Source: Pseudo-nitzschia pungens
Lineage: Eukaryota; Bacillariophyta; Bacillariophyceae; Bacillariales; Bacillariaceae
Direction: 5' to 3'
DNA length: 64,000 nucleotides
Assembly: GCA_037355855.1 (NCBI GenBank)
Contig: CM074759.1
Coordinates: forward strand, 1,550,001-1,614,000
Below are positions 1 to 12,951 of the stretch, piece by piece (position 1 is the first letter of the stretch; each line of letters opens with the position of its first letter). Below the pieces are notes generated by a model that ran no database searches, had not been told where the DNA came from, and saw only the letters and a program-made list of their open reading frames with translations. A program made the translations under genes and the position numbers.

Positions 1-3000
1 TCGATCTCGTTCTTAGCCTCTGTGCTCGACCGGTGGAGACCCTCCAGCATCAATTCCAAGTGAGGAGCAACTGCCTCGAAGTTGCTGTCGCTAAAAGCTG
101 CATAGCATTTGAAAACAGCCATTCGACGCTTGCTGCCCTTGGTTTTGGCAATTTGCGCGAGCCTCCTCATCATCCAGAACAAGGGATCTCGCCCGCTATC
201 AACCTCGGGGTCTTCGTCGGCTTCTTTTTCGTCGTTGTAACAATACTCGGGATGCTTCGTCATCAAAGGCAGCGCCAGAGTAAGTGTCTTGATGCCGAGT
301 TCAGAAAGATCCTGGCTTTGTTGTTCTTCGGATGAATTGAGTTGGAATAAAATGTTTCGAATGATTTCGAACAACAGGCCATTTTTCTGTGACAAGAACT
401 TAACTGCTGAGTTTGTCACGAAGAAATAGCTTAAGACTCTCGATGACGAGAGTTTGACCCATGGATGTGCGTCCACGAGGCATTCCGTGATAATCGACAT
501 CAATTCTACGTGCTGAATCAAGACACCTTTGAAGTCTTTCATCAGCTTTTCGATGCAGACGAGTGAAAAGTATGTTGTTTCCCACTCTAAGTCGTCGCGT
601 TCCCGCAACGTCTCTTCGATGTGCCGAATCCAAGACATTTCAAGAGAGCTGGTTTTGATGAACTCAGCGCGAGAATCCACTAAAAGAGCAAATACCTGGA
701 GCGACGCCAAACGTAGCGGACCGGTCTGCTTAGACCATCGTGAGCAATAATCCTGAAACGTTTGAAGAAGTTCTGCAGAAGATCGCTTGAACAACAAAAC
801 GATGCAGTTCGATACTTTCTCTCTACAATCCTTTGAATCGTCGTTAAGGAGTTGCAGGATCAGGGGAAGAAATATGTGCTGCGAATGATTCTGTAGTAGC
901 TCTTGTGGGACTTTTTCGATCAGCATATTGAGCAACATTATTCCCGACATTCTCCCTTCGTGGTATTCATAACTAATGTTAGCGACAACCTGTTTGAGAT
1001 GTTTTTCGAATCTCGCTTCACCCATGGGGTAGTCTAACAGATAACGCACAAAAAGTTTTGCACATTCCTGTTTATCAAGGGAGGGAAAAGATAATATGTT
1101 AGTAGGTTTCCAAAGTTTCTCAGTTGTTGGGCACCGAAAGAAAAACTTACCTGACGAAGAGTTGCCTTTGGACTGCGGACGACAAGTTTCATCATCGATT
1201 CCATGAGGTCATAGAGTTCAGGTGAAGCGTAGCGACGTATCAAGATAACCTTGATGAGGTTCAGAGCTGGGTTGTGCTGATCTGAATCGGTGATTGATGC
1301 CTGGATCAGCGAAATCAAGACTTTCATCTGTTCGTCGGTGAGAGGCAGACCACCTGCGATCCCATGCTCTTCATTCACCTTACGTGATTTTACCCCTGTT
1401 TCGCCATCCGTCGGTATTTTTGAGTCGCTGCTAATCAAATGTGTTAATGTTCTGAAGCAAGCTTGAGTCAGATCATGATTTGTATTCAAGGAGGACCCCG
1501 CAGCGGTCAATAAAGTTAGCGTTTTTGATCCTAGTGATGTCGAGCAGGATGGAATAGAAGGAAGATTACAACGAAGTAGTACAAGAAGGCACTTGAGAGC
1601 AACTAACGCCACTTCGGTGTCTCGGCAGTGACATACGCAGGCCGTCAACAAGGGTACGAAAGGGTCCATCATTGCCAATGACTGATCATCACGGATGTCA
1701 AGTTTTTTCAATGATGCATTCATGAGGTTCAGTCCAAAAACAATTGCGGTGATAGTAGCTGGCTCGTTTATTGTTCTGATGTCCAAAGTGTCAAGCAAGT
1801 TATGTCGCGAGCTACCAGTCAGTTTTGGCGCACTAGCTCCGTCCTGTACTTTTCTCAATTTGTGAGATTCAGATCTTTTCATGTTTACTGCTGACTTGCT
1901 AGATACAGCAGCATCCATCGTTGATGGTCGCCATTCCACAACACTTGCTTTGTTTTTAATTTGTTCCGTCTTGCTCGAGCGTTCTGTTCTGTTTCGACCA
2001 CTTATCTTGATACCCACGCCATTACCATCCTCGTCGTCACTATCATTTTCATCGTTTGCAACAGTAACAATTGCTTCATTGCCAATAAAGGGGTGAATCG
2101 TGGCATAAACAAAGGGAAATAATTGCGATCCTTTCAGACTCTTGTTGTTCGAAAATCCAATAGCTATGCGTGAAAGTACCTCCTTCACTTTTCTGATCGT
2201 TTTGGCATCAATCTCAGGCTGTCTCAGTCGTTCCAGCAAAGGTGAAATGATACAATGTACAGCGGATGTTGATTGATCACCGGAAGACGCTTTCAAAGGT
2301 GCAAATGATATCATTCTACAAAGCATTTCGATCGAATGAACACTTTTGTTTCCTCCTGCCTCTTTCACAAACCTTACATTGGTATCTCTTGATTCTCGCC
2401 TTTCATTCGCTACTCCAAAAAGGTCATCTTGAATCAAATCCATGATAGCAGCAGTGCAGTCATCAAACGGAACCGACTCTTCTTCAACCTTTTCTTTTGC
2501 AGGTGGCTCGTAAACTTTCAATAACTCCAACAATATGGTATGAAGTGTTGCGGCTCTAACGTGCAACTTATATCCTTCGTTGAGCGTAATAGCGACTTCA
2601 CGAACGACATCACCCAGATATTTCAAATCAATGGAACACACCATTTTTGCCATTGTGTTTCTCGCAACATCACGGGCGTTAGAATCTTTGTTTCTCAATG
2701 CATCGCAAATGACTGCAAGAATGCTTGGAAGTTTCAAGTCAAAAAATTCATCAGGAAATTTCTTAAACAGCTTTACCAAAGCCAATATAATTGCAGGTCT
2801 GATCGTCTTCCCTCGAGTCCCGTCCTTGCCGACGGTTTCTTTTGTTAGAAGACCCTCGATTTTAGGAATTATTCGATTTTCCAATGAGTTCCAAACTGAT
2901 GTCTTAGCCATGGACGAACTGGATTCATCAGCGCTTTGTTTTGTTAATTCAAAATCGAAACCATCAATAATGGCGCATAAGGCGCCAACTGAATAACGTT

Positions 3001-6000
3001 CTTGCTCCGGGAATCGATCAAATTGATTCAAGACAACCCATAGCACACTATTGTATTTGTTCCAAGGGAGGTTCCTTGCTATCGTGCCAAGAGTTGCAAT
3101 GGAGTCAAGCACGAAACCCTCCTCTGATCTCATTTTACACTCATATATCGGGTGCAGAGCTATCGGTAGAAGCACATTTGACAGGGATTGGGACGAAAGG
3201 TTAGTTTTTGATCCATCTGTGTCCAGCTGGGATAGAGTTTTTCTCAACCTTTGGAAAGCCCTAGCACGGCGGTGAATTTGAACGTGCGTGATTGCGAGGA
3301 AGAAATCCAAATCTTCGTTGTCGGCGTTGCATAATGAACCTAAATCTCCACAGAGATTTGTTGATGAAATATCGCTAAAATTCGTCGCAAGTTCTCGTAT
3401 GAGAAGGATATAAAATCTCCGAGCCTTTGTATCCTTGCACTGTAGACCTGATCTGGTCAAGGGGACGAGAACTGATTCGGCCATTCTAATCCAAGGATTA
3501 GTGTATTCATTTTCTTCATGAATACAAGAGCTAGCTGTATGCACCAGAGATTTCAAACCGTTAAAAGCTGCCCGAGAAATAACACCGTCTTCGTTGTGAA
3601 GAAAATGAAAAAAAATGTTGATTATTGGGGTCAAGAAAATCGGTTTGGAGTCTGAACGAGCATAGATTTCTTTCCAAGTATTCTTGCCGTTCTCTGTTCC
3701 TGCGAAGGAAAGTAGTTCCGGGATAACGATGTCAAAATCAATGTCATCGACTCGTTTTTTGTCTACGGATGAGAGCTTCACTACGATAGCTGCCACCGTC
3801 TCTAAGTCTGGGTTTTTCTCAGTTGCCTTTTGAATCAGAGTGGCAATGCCACTCCGGATAGATAACATTTCTATTCCAACTTTTGCTTTGTTGGGTGCGA
3901 GAATGGATGATAATCTCCAGAAAACTGCGTGAGCTATCTCCGGTTCCAGCTTCGTGACAATTCCGTTTAGTATTCCAAGGACGTTGGTTTTGTCTTCGTT
4001 GAGTGTCCCATGATTGGGTTCCAAAAATGGTATAAGGAGATGGCAGAGAGTTTCAAAAAAAGAGACCCGATCTGTTTCCAAGTTCCAATCATCAAAAGAA
4101 ACCAATTCACAAATCTGAAATAAAATCTGGAGCTCCCTCCTCCACGTTGGAGAATTCTTCAAACGCATTCTAGGCGAAGGCCTGTCATCGTCGTCCGGAT
4201 CTTCATTTCCTTGCCTTCCTTCGAATCTCAACGTAAATTGTTCCATGAGGAGAGGAGCAAATTTACGTATCAAATCCTTCCCTACCACAACAGAATCATT
4301 GTTTGATATGGATAGTAGATTCTCAATGAATGTCAAAGATGATTGAATCACAGCGTTTTTGCTTGTCACAGCAATACATTTGACAACAGCTTCCATCGCT
4401 TGTTCGTGCAAGTAAAGTAGCTTTATCAAATTTTGGTCGCCTGACATGGTTTGTAACAGAATCAGAAGTGTAGGGCATCCCTCGTTTCGAATCACCATCT
4501 CAGGTAGAAGGTCTAAAGAAGGCTGTAGTGCAAACCACAATGTTTCTGCGACAAACGTGAAGTCCATGGAGGATCCAAAAAGACCAAAGATGTCAGACAA
4601 CCTTTGAAAACACAGAGTCCTTACTGAACTACGCCGGAGATTCCCACTATTCTTAATATTGTGTTCAGTGTCACTGATTGAGCCCACTGCTTTGTCTTCC
4701 GTTGAATCGTTCGTAACCCGTACGAATTTGCAGAGCTCAACAGTTATCGATGTAAGCTGCGGGATCCAAGAAAGAACGTGATGGCCAAACTGGGACAAAA
4801 CGCTTTGAAGAAGATTGAGAAAACCTTCAACAACTGGGCTTGGCAGCATATCCAGATCCACTGGTCGTGTTGCCATTAACACATCGAGAATATGAGATCT
4901 GTCGTCTGCTTCATACTGTTCCAGGACCTTCAAACTTTCAGTTTTTGGTATAAAACACCTTGTCATCAGATATAGGAAGGGAAAAAAGTCTTCTTCTTCT
5001 TTGCAAATGACAGACATGAAGGATAGAATTGCTGACCTACGAGACGCTGGTGTATCGTTTGAAGACCTGCCTGATCTCGATGTGATTCTGCCAAAAAGGA
5101 TTCGAGCTAATATTGGGAGTAAAAGTTTGCGATCTTTGTCCACCATTTTACCACTATCAATCAATTCACTCAAGTTTATCAGCGAAGTCTTAAGTTTGCC
5201 CTTCTGTATAATCTCTCTTAAATGCCGGTGGTAGGGTGACAAGTAATCAAGTTTGTATTTCACCAAACATGAGAGCGCATCCCCCACAATCGAAGTGTCA
5301 GAGTGACTCAAGAAAGAACGGAAAATCTTCTCTAGTAATCTATGATGAACAAGTTGTTTTGGTCCCTCTATCTCGGAAAATGCACGGAGGAAGCACTGCA
5401 AACGTTTCTGCACAACAAACCCCTGTATATTGGCAACTCGAAGACTAAAATGTGGTAAAAATGTTGTCAGAGCAAAGACAGGTACATGAAAGAAATGAAT
5501 TGAATGAAACTCTCAACTTACTCCTGGGTCGAGGCGAATTCGTTCGGATGAAGTTCACGAGCGTCTTGATCATTCGAATGGAAAGCGAAATACTGATCTT
5601 TCAGAAAGCTGAAGAAGAGAGGGACGATTCCACGGGAATGTTTCGCTACGATTCGATGGGCTAGCTCTGCAACTTTCCAAATCGATTCCATGACCGTTAC
5701 ACCATCTGTTGTGTGATAACACGGAACCTCCCCTTCTACCAACAAAAGGGAAGCTTTGAAAAGAGATACATCTTTTCCACCTGATTGTTCCCATCTGCGA
5801 CATGCATCGAAATGCTCCTGCTTCGAGGATGATTCATCCGATTCATCATGCTCGTCTGACGCAGATTTTGTTGGAGACTCCATTGGATTCCCTTTCATTA
5901 CATCTACGAGTTTTGTTTCAAAAGGTGGCCAAACGATTGCTTCATGCGCTAAGGTAAGTGAGAGAAGAGCTTTTTCCGCAGATTGCCATATCGGTGCGAA

Positions 6001-8700
6001 CTTCACGTTGAAAAGACCAATCATATGATTTGCAGCTACTTCGGCATAAACAGCAGGCATTCTCCGTGTTCTTGCGAGGATCTCTACCTTTGCAATCAAC
6101 GAACCAATGATTCGCTCATCTTCGAGTCTGACTGGGGACGATTCAAGTCTGAGCAAAACTTTGAGAAGGTCGCATGGACCTACGGGACCATTTGTCTTCT
6201 TCTTGTCTTCCTCTTGTGGATGATAGCCTTCGTCTTCGTCCAAATCGTCTGTTAGATCGAGGTCTGCATGATCCACGACAAAATGCTTCTCTGGATAACT
6301 CGCCATGATTTGGAGTGCATATAATCGGAGAAAGTGATTTGAACTCCGCAAGTTCGCCATGAGACAATCAAAAGCATCATCCGCATCATCTATCAGCGGT
6401 CCAAGACGAAACTTCTCTAAAACAAGAACCAGAGATGCGGCACCTCGCGTAGCCCAAACTGATCCTTTTGATTCAAATAAAAGATCTCCTGCAAGTGACC
6501 TGAATTCCAGAATTCTCTTTTTCATCAATGAAGGCTCTATTGAGGATTCAGTTCCTTCCAGAGTGATAGAAGAAAAAGCTTCGATGATAAGTCCCTTCGC
6601 AACAACCACATCAAGTGGATCAGCCCTCGGCAGAGTATTGAAACAGTCAAGTAGCCAGTCAACAATTTTCTTGTAAGTGTTCGTTTCAACACCATTCAAT
6701 CCCGCTAAGAACGGGATGCATCGCACATTAAAACATAGATGAGCGCATGTCTCGTTGTTATCCTCCACTTCATTGAGTTTCGTAAGACACGCATGGAGCA
6801 ACAGATGTTGTTCATTCTGGGATACGTCCAAATCGTCTCCAGTGATCGAACCAAAAAGTTCGAAATCTTTTCTCTTCGGCAACTCGTCTGGTGAAATCGT
6901 GTCAGACGATATCGAAGATACGATCGCAAAGACAACGTCCACAGCTGCGTTTGGGTCAGATTTTGCCATATGCGCTGATGCACTGATCAATTTTGATATC
7001 ACTGCATTTTGCTTTTTCGTATCATTCAAGAGGGGAACGAGATCCCTGGCAAAAATCAACGACATGGAAAGGCTTGATTTGACATCGTCGTTCTGTGATT
7101 TCAACGCGGATTGAATGTTTTCTTCGATATTCAGACATTCCCTCTCTTGTATACATGGCCATGTCTTACTCAACAACGAGAACAGGGAACATCTTTCTTT
7201 GACGCTCAGTGATGCCAGGCAGCTAACGGAGCATGCTTTGGAAATTGCATCACAGAAGGCAGTAAGATCGTCATCTGAACAAGCCTGAATAAATTTTCCG
7301 GACCGCACAGCAGCAATTTCAACTACCAATTTTAGACTCTTTGTAATTGGATAGAATGGCACATTTCCTCTCCCTGAATCTTCCTTCAAAGCATCGTTGT
7401 ACTTGAGGACAGATGTAGAAAACAACGAAAATAATTCATTGCAAACGGTCGCAAATCCAACTTCATCGAAATGGTGACGGAGCATTCTCACTACCCCAGA
7501 CGCTACATTGAATACCAAATCTTCGTTAGTTTCTTCATCAGAATCCTTTACATTGTTGTCTCGGCAGGAATATCCCAGGATGAACTTGAGAATGCGGCCC
7601 CCTTGCGAGTGGAGTTTTCCCGGCACGCCTTTAATTAGCTGAAAGACAAGATTGGAGATACCATCCACAGCATCTGTCTGAGTGCGTTGAAGGATTCTAC
7701 TTTTAGGCTGTGCCATAGTAGATGCCAACGCGCGAAGCACACGCCGGATGTGTCGTTCACGAGCACTGTGGCTCTTAATTTTTCGAATTTGTGGGGCAAA
7801 GGTCTCTGCCGACAAACGTCGAATAAGTTCGCGGCGATGACCAAGGGTGGTTCCATAATATTTCCTCATCGATTCCATGTCGTTCACGATTAGAGTTGAA
7901 TCGTAGCGGAAGATATACGATATTGTTCGAAATGCAGTCTCGACAATTGTGACATCTAACGGGATGGGTTGTTTCTTCGATTCGGGTGGTGGAGGTGGCG
8001 GGTTCAGCAAATCTTGGACGATGCGAGGTAGAATTTTCGTATGCAAGTATGGATGTATTTCGTGCCTTAGATCCCTCGCCAATACAGAAAGTAAATGCAA
8101 AATGTCGGTTGTCGCGTGATTGATTACAAATTCTTGCCGATCATTTGGAGTATCTGCTGAAGCAGTTGGTGATGGCCGTTCAGGTAACGAGGCAGGTGAA
8201 AGCATATAGGACATCAAAAGATCAACGATGGTGTCCAAATTGTGCAAAATTTCAGGAAGCGACCTAACCAACATCCAAATTTCCCGATGAAATTTGGAGA
8301 AGATTTCCGAAGCGTTGCGGTCGATTGCGATATCTATTTCGCTAGCGAAAGTTGTCGATGTTTCCAATTCAGCTTCATCCTCGTTCTTTTTTGTGATCTG
8401 TTCTGTAGATTCATCCGAAATCTTTACGAACGCGGTAAGATCGGCTTGTTTGTCCCCATTGGCGCTTTTGCTTTTGCTCGACTTGTGACGTTTTTTTGGG
8501 CGTACTTCGTCTCGGGGATTGTGTACAAATTGTTCTCGCGTGGCCGCAGTTGTGACTCCACCTCCGATTCTTCTCTTGTACGAGCGATAGACGTCTGCAG
8601 AGGCCTTTTTCGATCGTTCCTTTGCAGAAGCAAAACGAATGCGCTTCTTCGATCTCGAATCGGTATTGACCGATTTCACGTGACGGGAATCCATCTTCAC
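1..8700 (-). CDS. UTP20: UTP20 (U3 snoRNP/SSU processome HEAT-repeat protein), 3' end beyond window
   Basis: A giant HEAT/ARM-repeat scaffold of the small-subunit processome, acting in nucleolar 18S rRNA maturation. The model joins exons 8700-5522, 5444-1151 and 1067-1 with introns of 77 and 83 bp. The donors are GTAAGT-like. The first acceptor (TTTTAG) was chosen because it alone restores frame and gives the family-like stretch LRVANIQGF. About 2,846 residues are encoded before the left edge and no stop is reached, so the C-terminus is missing. The N-terminus is a basic Lys/Arg-rich segment (residues 1-60) typical of nucleolar proteins. Family-like blocks include YIFRYDSTLIVNDM followed by LGHRRELIRRLSAETFAP near residue 290, and KLFVRYLLDYPMGEARFEKH just after intron 2. 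Human UTP20 is about 2,785 residues. Function is inferred from family resemblance. The exact start could be the second Met, two codons downstream. Confidence 0.9.
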
Positions 8701-10989
8701 CTTTTCCAGAGCTCAGGATCAGTTCCTCAGTCCGAGAAGAAGCTCCACGACGCAGTGTGTGATACGATCTCCTGGTGAGAGAAGATTCTTTGCGACAAAT
8801 GGTCCAGTTTATTCTGTTCTGTTAAAGTTAGATCGACTTCGTCACAGGTTGTTGAGAGTTGAGAGAGTCGAATCGGAGTACATTTTTGGACTATCTTACT
8901 GTCTTTGATCGAGGGTCGAGGGGAACAATTGGAATTTTGTCCATGGTACGTACCATTAACCTTACTCCTGTACGATGTACCGTACTAGCAATTGGTCCGA
9001 CGTAAAAGAAATTCAGGTTTTCAACTTGATTTCAAGAAAATTATTACTAACAGATTATTTTATTGGTGGTCTGCTTGCGTACGTTCGTAAACGCTGATTC
9101 AGTCCTTTTAGTCTTTCTGGCGAATTCACTTCAGTACCAGTACGAAAAACTACCAATAATAATACACCAGTATTACTAATAATAAAACAGAAATAATAAA
9201 ACAATAAAAATATTACTAAAATATGATATTATAAGAAGAGATTATATAATAATATTGCAATAGTGGTTGTTCCAGTGCATTGAATTCTTGCATTGCGGAC
9301 AATGGACTACAGTAGGTCCTAATGATACCCTAATCTTTTCTAGTAGTATGTCAGTATGGAAACTAGTAACATTCTTTATTCTCCAAAGAACCAGGATGGT
9401 ACTAGTAGCTGGTTTGACTGAGTAGGAGAAGTAGTAGCCCATCATCAGTCTTTATAGTTTTTTTGTGCTGTACAGCAGGTGGTACAATTGAGGATGTTGT
9501 CACTGAACGTAAACTAGGGTTCTACACGAGTGTTATAACAAGGAGAGTTGAAGTTTACTAGTATGTGTATTCATTTATATGCTTGATTCTATTGATTGTG
9601 ATCCTCTTTTGGAAGAGGCTAACCAGAGCAACAATAAGAACCAAGTTCTCCAACTACCAAAATTAAATCAGAACTTTTTAGATGAAATCCAAGTAATTGC
9701 AGATGCCAGTATACGCTGTGAGTGTTAGTGCAATGATACTACTTGCTGGCACAGACACAAATTGACAGATCAAAAAATAACATTTGTGATAGCTTAATAC
9801 CAGTATTTGGGCAGTAAAGAAAAAGGAATACAACACCAAACAGTGAACAATAACAACACAGCGGATGGCTTAATGTAACCCTCACAATAGTAGCACTGAC
9901 ACCTTTGAGACTGTTTCATTAGTAGTACTATTAGTAGAAGCTGGGCATAGCACTAGTAGAGGCTGCTGCTGTGCCGGTTACCTTCTTGTCTGCCCTGTTT
10001 CTCTCATAAGAACATGATGGCAGCGGACAAAGACCAATGAGGTGGCACATCACAGATAAGGTTTAAGGTTACCGTTGGAAAGAGATAAATCCATTGAGTG
10101 CCAAATGTGGTAATCTTAATTGTAAGTCTTCCCCAACTGATTGAATTAATCGTAACAAAAATATTTGAATACTGCAGGATTGTTTCTAGAATTATGAACA
10201 GAACACTTATGATACTCCAGGGCCTGTATTCGCTAGTGCTTTTCATTATTGAAGCCTCGGATCGTAAGACACCGATGGGACCCATATGGTTTTATTTTTA
10301 AGGTTTTTAGCATCACTTTGAATCACAGAATTTATAGCTTCACCATGATTTTTTGTTTTTGGTTCTCTTAATTCTTCTTTTAGCTCTTGGAAATCTGAAT
10401 TCCAGGCTATTTGTACGATTTCAAAAATTAGATTATTTAAGATTACTCGTGAATTCCCAAACAGATAGTCTTACTGTAATTTCGTAGAATATTCCTGAAG
10501 ACATTTCTCAATCATACAAAAAGGATTAGGAATCTCATTTATTCCAAACTGGCAAGGAAAGGGCGCCAAGTCTACTTAACGTTATCTCAACTTTTCTCAT
10601 TGAAGTAAAAGATGAAGTCGTAACGGCAAAACCCTCCATAAAAACATTGGGAAGTCAAGGAACGTCGGCAACCTATCGTTTTGACAAACATCGCCGTAAG
10701 TTACTTGTTCTCGTGCAGTCTCAAGTACATCGAAAGTCCGACCTCGAGAAGTAGTGTCGGAAAAAATTTGGCTCGCATCAAAGATTATCAAAATAGGGCA
10801 GAAGTAAGTGAACTCATTGATTGCGAAATCGTACTCGAAAATAATATTCATCATCCCAAAATTAATCGTATCCTCAACTTGTGTTACGTTCTTCTTCGGA
10901 CACAACCACATTAATATAGGCGTAACTCCACAGCTGCAATTACGAACAGATTGTAAAGAGGGAAGAGATAAAGTAAGAATAATCATTCA
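8701..10989. other. Gene-poor intergenic region
   Basis: Upstream of UTP20 and of the plus-strand endonuclease gene. It contains AT-rich tracts (for example 9170-9260), TAACCTTAC at 8957-8965 and GTAC-rich palindromic bits near 8945-8990. Only short open frames without recognisable domains occur. One open frame at about 10590-10695 ends at a GTAAGT donor but has no start codon, and I could not link it to the next gene. Confidence 0.6.
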
Positions 10990-11370
10990 ATGTTGTCTAC
11001 TTGGGAGGAGAAAGTTGATTTTGTCAGAGAGCATTACCAAGGGAAGGGATATCGCGTTCATTCGGGATTGCAGTTTGGGGCGGAGCTTGTCCTGTATGCT
11101 GATCGCCCTGATCTGGTGCATTCCGATTTCTGCATTCACGTCACTCGTGATGATGAATTGATTGACTGGAGAGAAATGCAAGCTCTTGTTCGCTCGATGC
11201 CGGACTTGCACAAAACCCTGGTACTCGCAAATGTAAAGGGAATCGACGCCGGCAATCCTTACGTTGAGGAACTCGCAATTACCACGGAACACGCTCCATT
11301 TCGACATCGACCAAAGACCATTGAAGTTGGTGGCCAAAAGAAAAAAGCACGAACAGACCTGCAAAACTAA
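10990..11370 (+). CDS. tRNA-splicing endonuclease catalytic-domain protein (Sen34/Sen2 type), compact
   Basis: A 126-residue protein matching the C-terminal nuclease domain of tRNA-intron endonucleases, which cut introns out of pre-tRNAs. Seen: YRVHSGLQFGAELVLY (21-36), then HSDFCIHV, then HKTLVLANV. The candidate catalytic triad is Tyr36, His44 and Lys75. The spacings of 8 and 31 residues equal, from memory, those of the human TSEN34 triad (247/255/286). The N-terminal domain of full-length Sen34/Sen2 is absent. The ATG at 10990 follows an AT-rich leader, and no convincing upstream coding exon was found. The C-terminus lacks the terminal aromatic strand seen in TSEN34. It could be a Sen34, Sen2 or minimal Sen15-like subunit. 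The intact triad argues for a catalytic one. Confidence 0.65.
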   Translation: MLSTWEEKVDFVREHYQGKGYRVHSGLQFGAELVLYADRPDLVHSDFCIHVTRDDELIDWREMQALVRSMPDLHKTLVLANVKGIDAGNPYVEELAITTEHAPFRHRPKTIEVGGQKKKARTDLQN

Positions 11371-11542
11371 GAAAAGTAGACTACTGTTTAGTTATACAGA
11401 AAGTACTGCGAGCTCCGAACATGTTCTCACTCAACTCACGTTTGCCCTCATTTTATATTGCTATAGAATACACGAAAAAACGTTTCCCGGTGAAACCAGA
11501 TTATTGTACACTAGGAAAACACAGTGAGAACAACCTGTGATC

Positions 11543-12154
11543 ATGACATTCGCTTCAGAATCAACAATGTCTCCGACGAGAAATCCAAAGATGAATGGCA
11601 TGAACAAGCCCGCTGATAGCACGGAGACGACCTCGAAGACATCGGAGACATCCTCGGATTCCTTTCAAGATTACGGCGAAGAAGTCGTTGAGAACATGGA
11701 GGATATCAGTAACCCGGCCCTGGATCCGACCGATCTGAACGTACGTACAACAACGTGCGTTGAATGCATTGATAACGAAATCCTTCAATCCGCGGAGTTA
11801 TGGTTTGCGGAGAGCAGGAACTGTCCCTGCTGCCAGGGGTTCAAGCACGGATGCATGATGTGTGCCAGTTGGTTTGGCAGTTTCACTTGCAGGTGCGCAG
11901 TCACCGGTATGAATGGTGCAGGTCCTCCGGATGACGTTTCCGCAATGACAGCAAATTCCTTCGATCAAAGCTGTCACTCACGTCGCCCAAGATGTGGATC
12001 GGGTGCAAGTCGCAAGTCCGGCGGTAGTAGTAAGAGGAGTCGTGCTCTAAAGAGGGAAAAGAATCGCAGGCAAAACGAACCTTGCCGATTTTTCCTTTCG
12101 GCAGGGGGTTGCCGGTATGGTGATGCATGTTCTTACGAGCACTCAAAACGCTAG
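11543..12154 (+). CDS. CCCH zinc-finger protein with a central Cys cluster
   Basis: A 203-residue protein. The first true ATG is at 11543; the in-frame GTG two codons earlier is unlikely to be used. The C-terminus carries a textbook C-x8-C-x5-C-x3-H finger (CRFFLSAGGC, then RYGDAC, then SYEH) at about residues 180-200, a class that usually binds RNA. Between about residues 70 and 120 lies a second Cys-rich block (CVEC, CPCC, CMMC, CRC) that may bind another zinc but matches no named domain I recognise. The N-terminal third is Ser/Thr/Glu-rich and probably disordered. A basic Ser/Arg/Lys segment precedes the finger. Likely nuclear or cytoplasmic mRNA regulation, inferred from the finger alone. 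Only 172 bp separate it from the upstream endonuclease-type gene on the same strand. Confidence 0.75.
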   Translation: MTFASESTMSPTRNPKMNGMNKPADSTETTSKTSETSSDSFQDYGEEVVENMEDISNPALDPTDLNVRTTTCVECIDNEILQSAELWFAESRNCPCCQGFKHGCMMCASWFGSFTCRCAVTGMNGAGPPDDVSAMTANSFDQSCHSRRPRCGSGASRKSGGSSKRSRALKREKNRRQNEPCRFFLSAGGCRYGDACSYEHSKR

Positions 12155-12596
12155 AGACAACAAGCATTGGGAGGGAAAACAAAAGTGTTCATTTTAATGT
12201 AAATAGACTATGTACTGCATAAAAATATGGAAAGTTATTTTAGAAGCTGTTCAAAAAAATACTATTGATTGCTTATTCTTTCACACACAGCCATGGGGAT
12301 TGAGATGACAACAGTCGTTAGAAATCCATAGATGATGAAGTACAGGCGGTACTGATACTTTGCGTTGTTCTAAGTCCTCTGAACACCAGGACCAGCATGT
12401 TTTCAACTTTCTCTGCCTTGCGCATCGAACGTATGTTCTCTTACAGCAGCACTTTGTAAAATACTACTTCCTCTTCTTGGAATGAGGAGGATCAGAACTA
12501 TGTCGAATACCACCATAGTAATAATTACACCATCTCGAATGTATACCGGCCAAAAGATTGTGGTTCGTGACCGTTATGAATAACATCATCATTTTT

Positions 12597-12639
12597 AGTA
12601 GTACTACTAGTACTAGTACTACTACTAGTTGTTGTTGTT
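12597..12639. repeat. (TAC/TAG)n microsatellite
   Basis: Alternating TAC, TAG and ACT units making a self-complementary tract, followed by GTT repeats. Seen directly. Confidence 0.85.
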
Positions 12640-12902
12640 TTCTTCTTGCACTCCTCTAACGTGCATCGCTTGTAGTAATAGAGCATCAACATTCTTCAAA
12701 GAAGGAGAACAACAAATTTCTCTAACACAAGATACATCATTGTCGATTTTGGAAATTGATCTATCTCATGAGTGTCATGATGATGTGAATTGAAGGGTTT
12801 TGATTGTTTCTCCAATCAGGCGACGGAAGTTATTTTGCCATAGCAGGGTCAACTGCTGTCACTCTGAGATGACAAAATCTTCAGCCATAGCTTGCTCCTC
12901 CT

Positions 12903-12951
12903 AACTAGTAGCCTATTAGTAGTAATGCTACTACTACTACTAGTAGTAGTC
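12903..12951. repeat. (TAG/CTA)n self-complementary microsatellite
   Basis: An AGTAG run followed by CTACTACTAC and back to TAGTAGTAG. It could fold into a hairpin. Seen directly. Confidence 0.8.

Noticed and set aside
10590..10695. Possible 5' exon of the endonuclease-type gene ending at a GTAAGT donor
   Set aside because: The frame has no start codon before an in-frame stop and no convincing acceptor joins it to the ATG at 10990.
10597..10986. Minus-strand frame of 129 codons upstream of the endonuclease-type gene
   Set aside because: No recognisable motif or signal, AT-rich context and no splice partner found.
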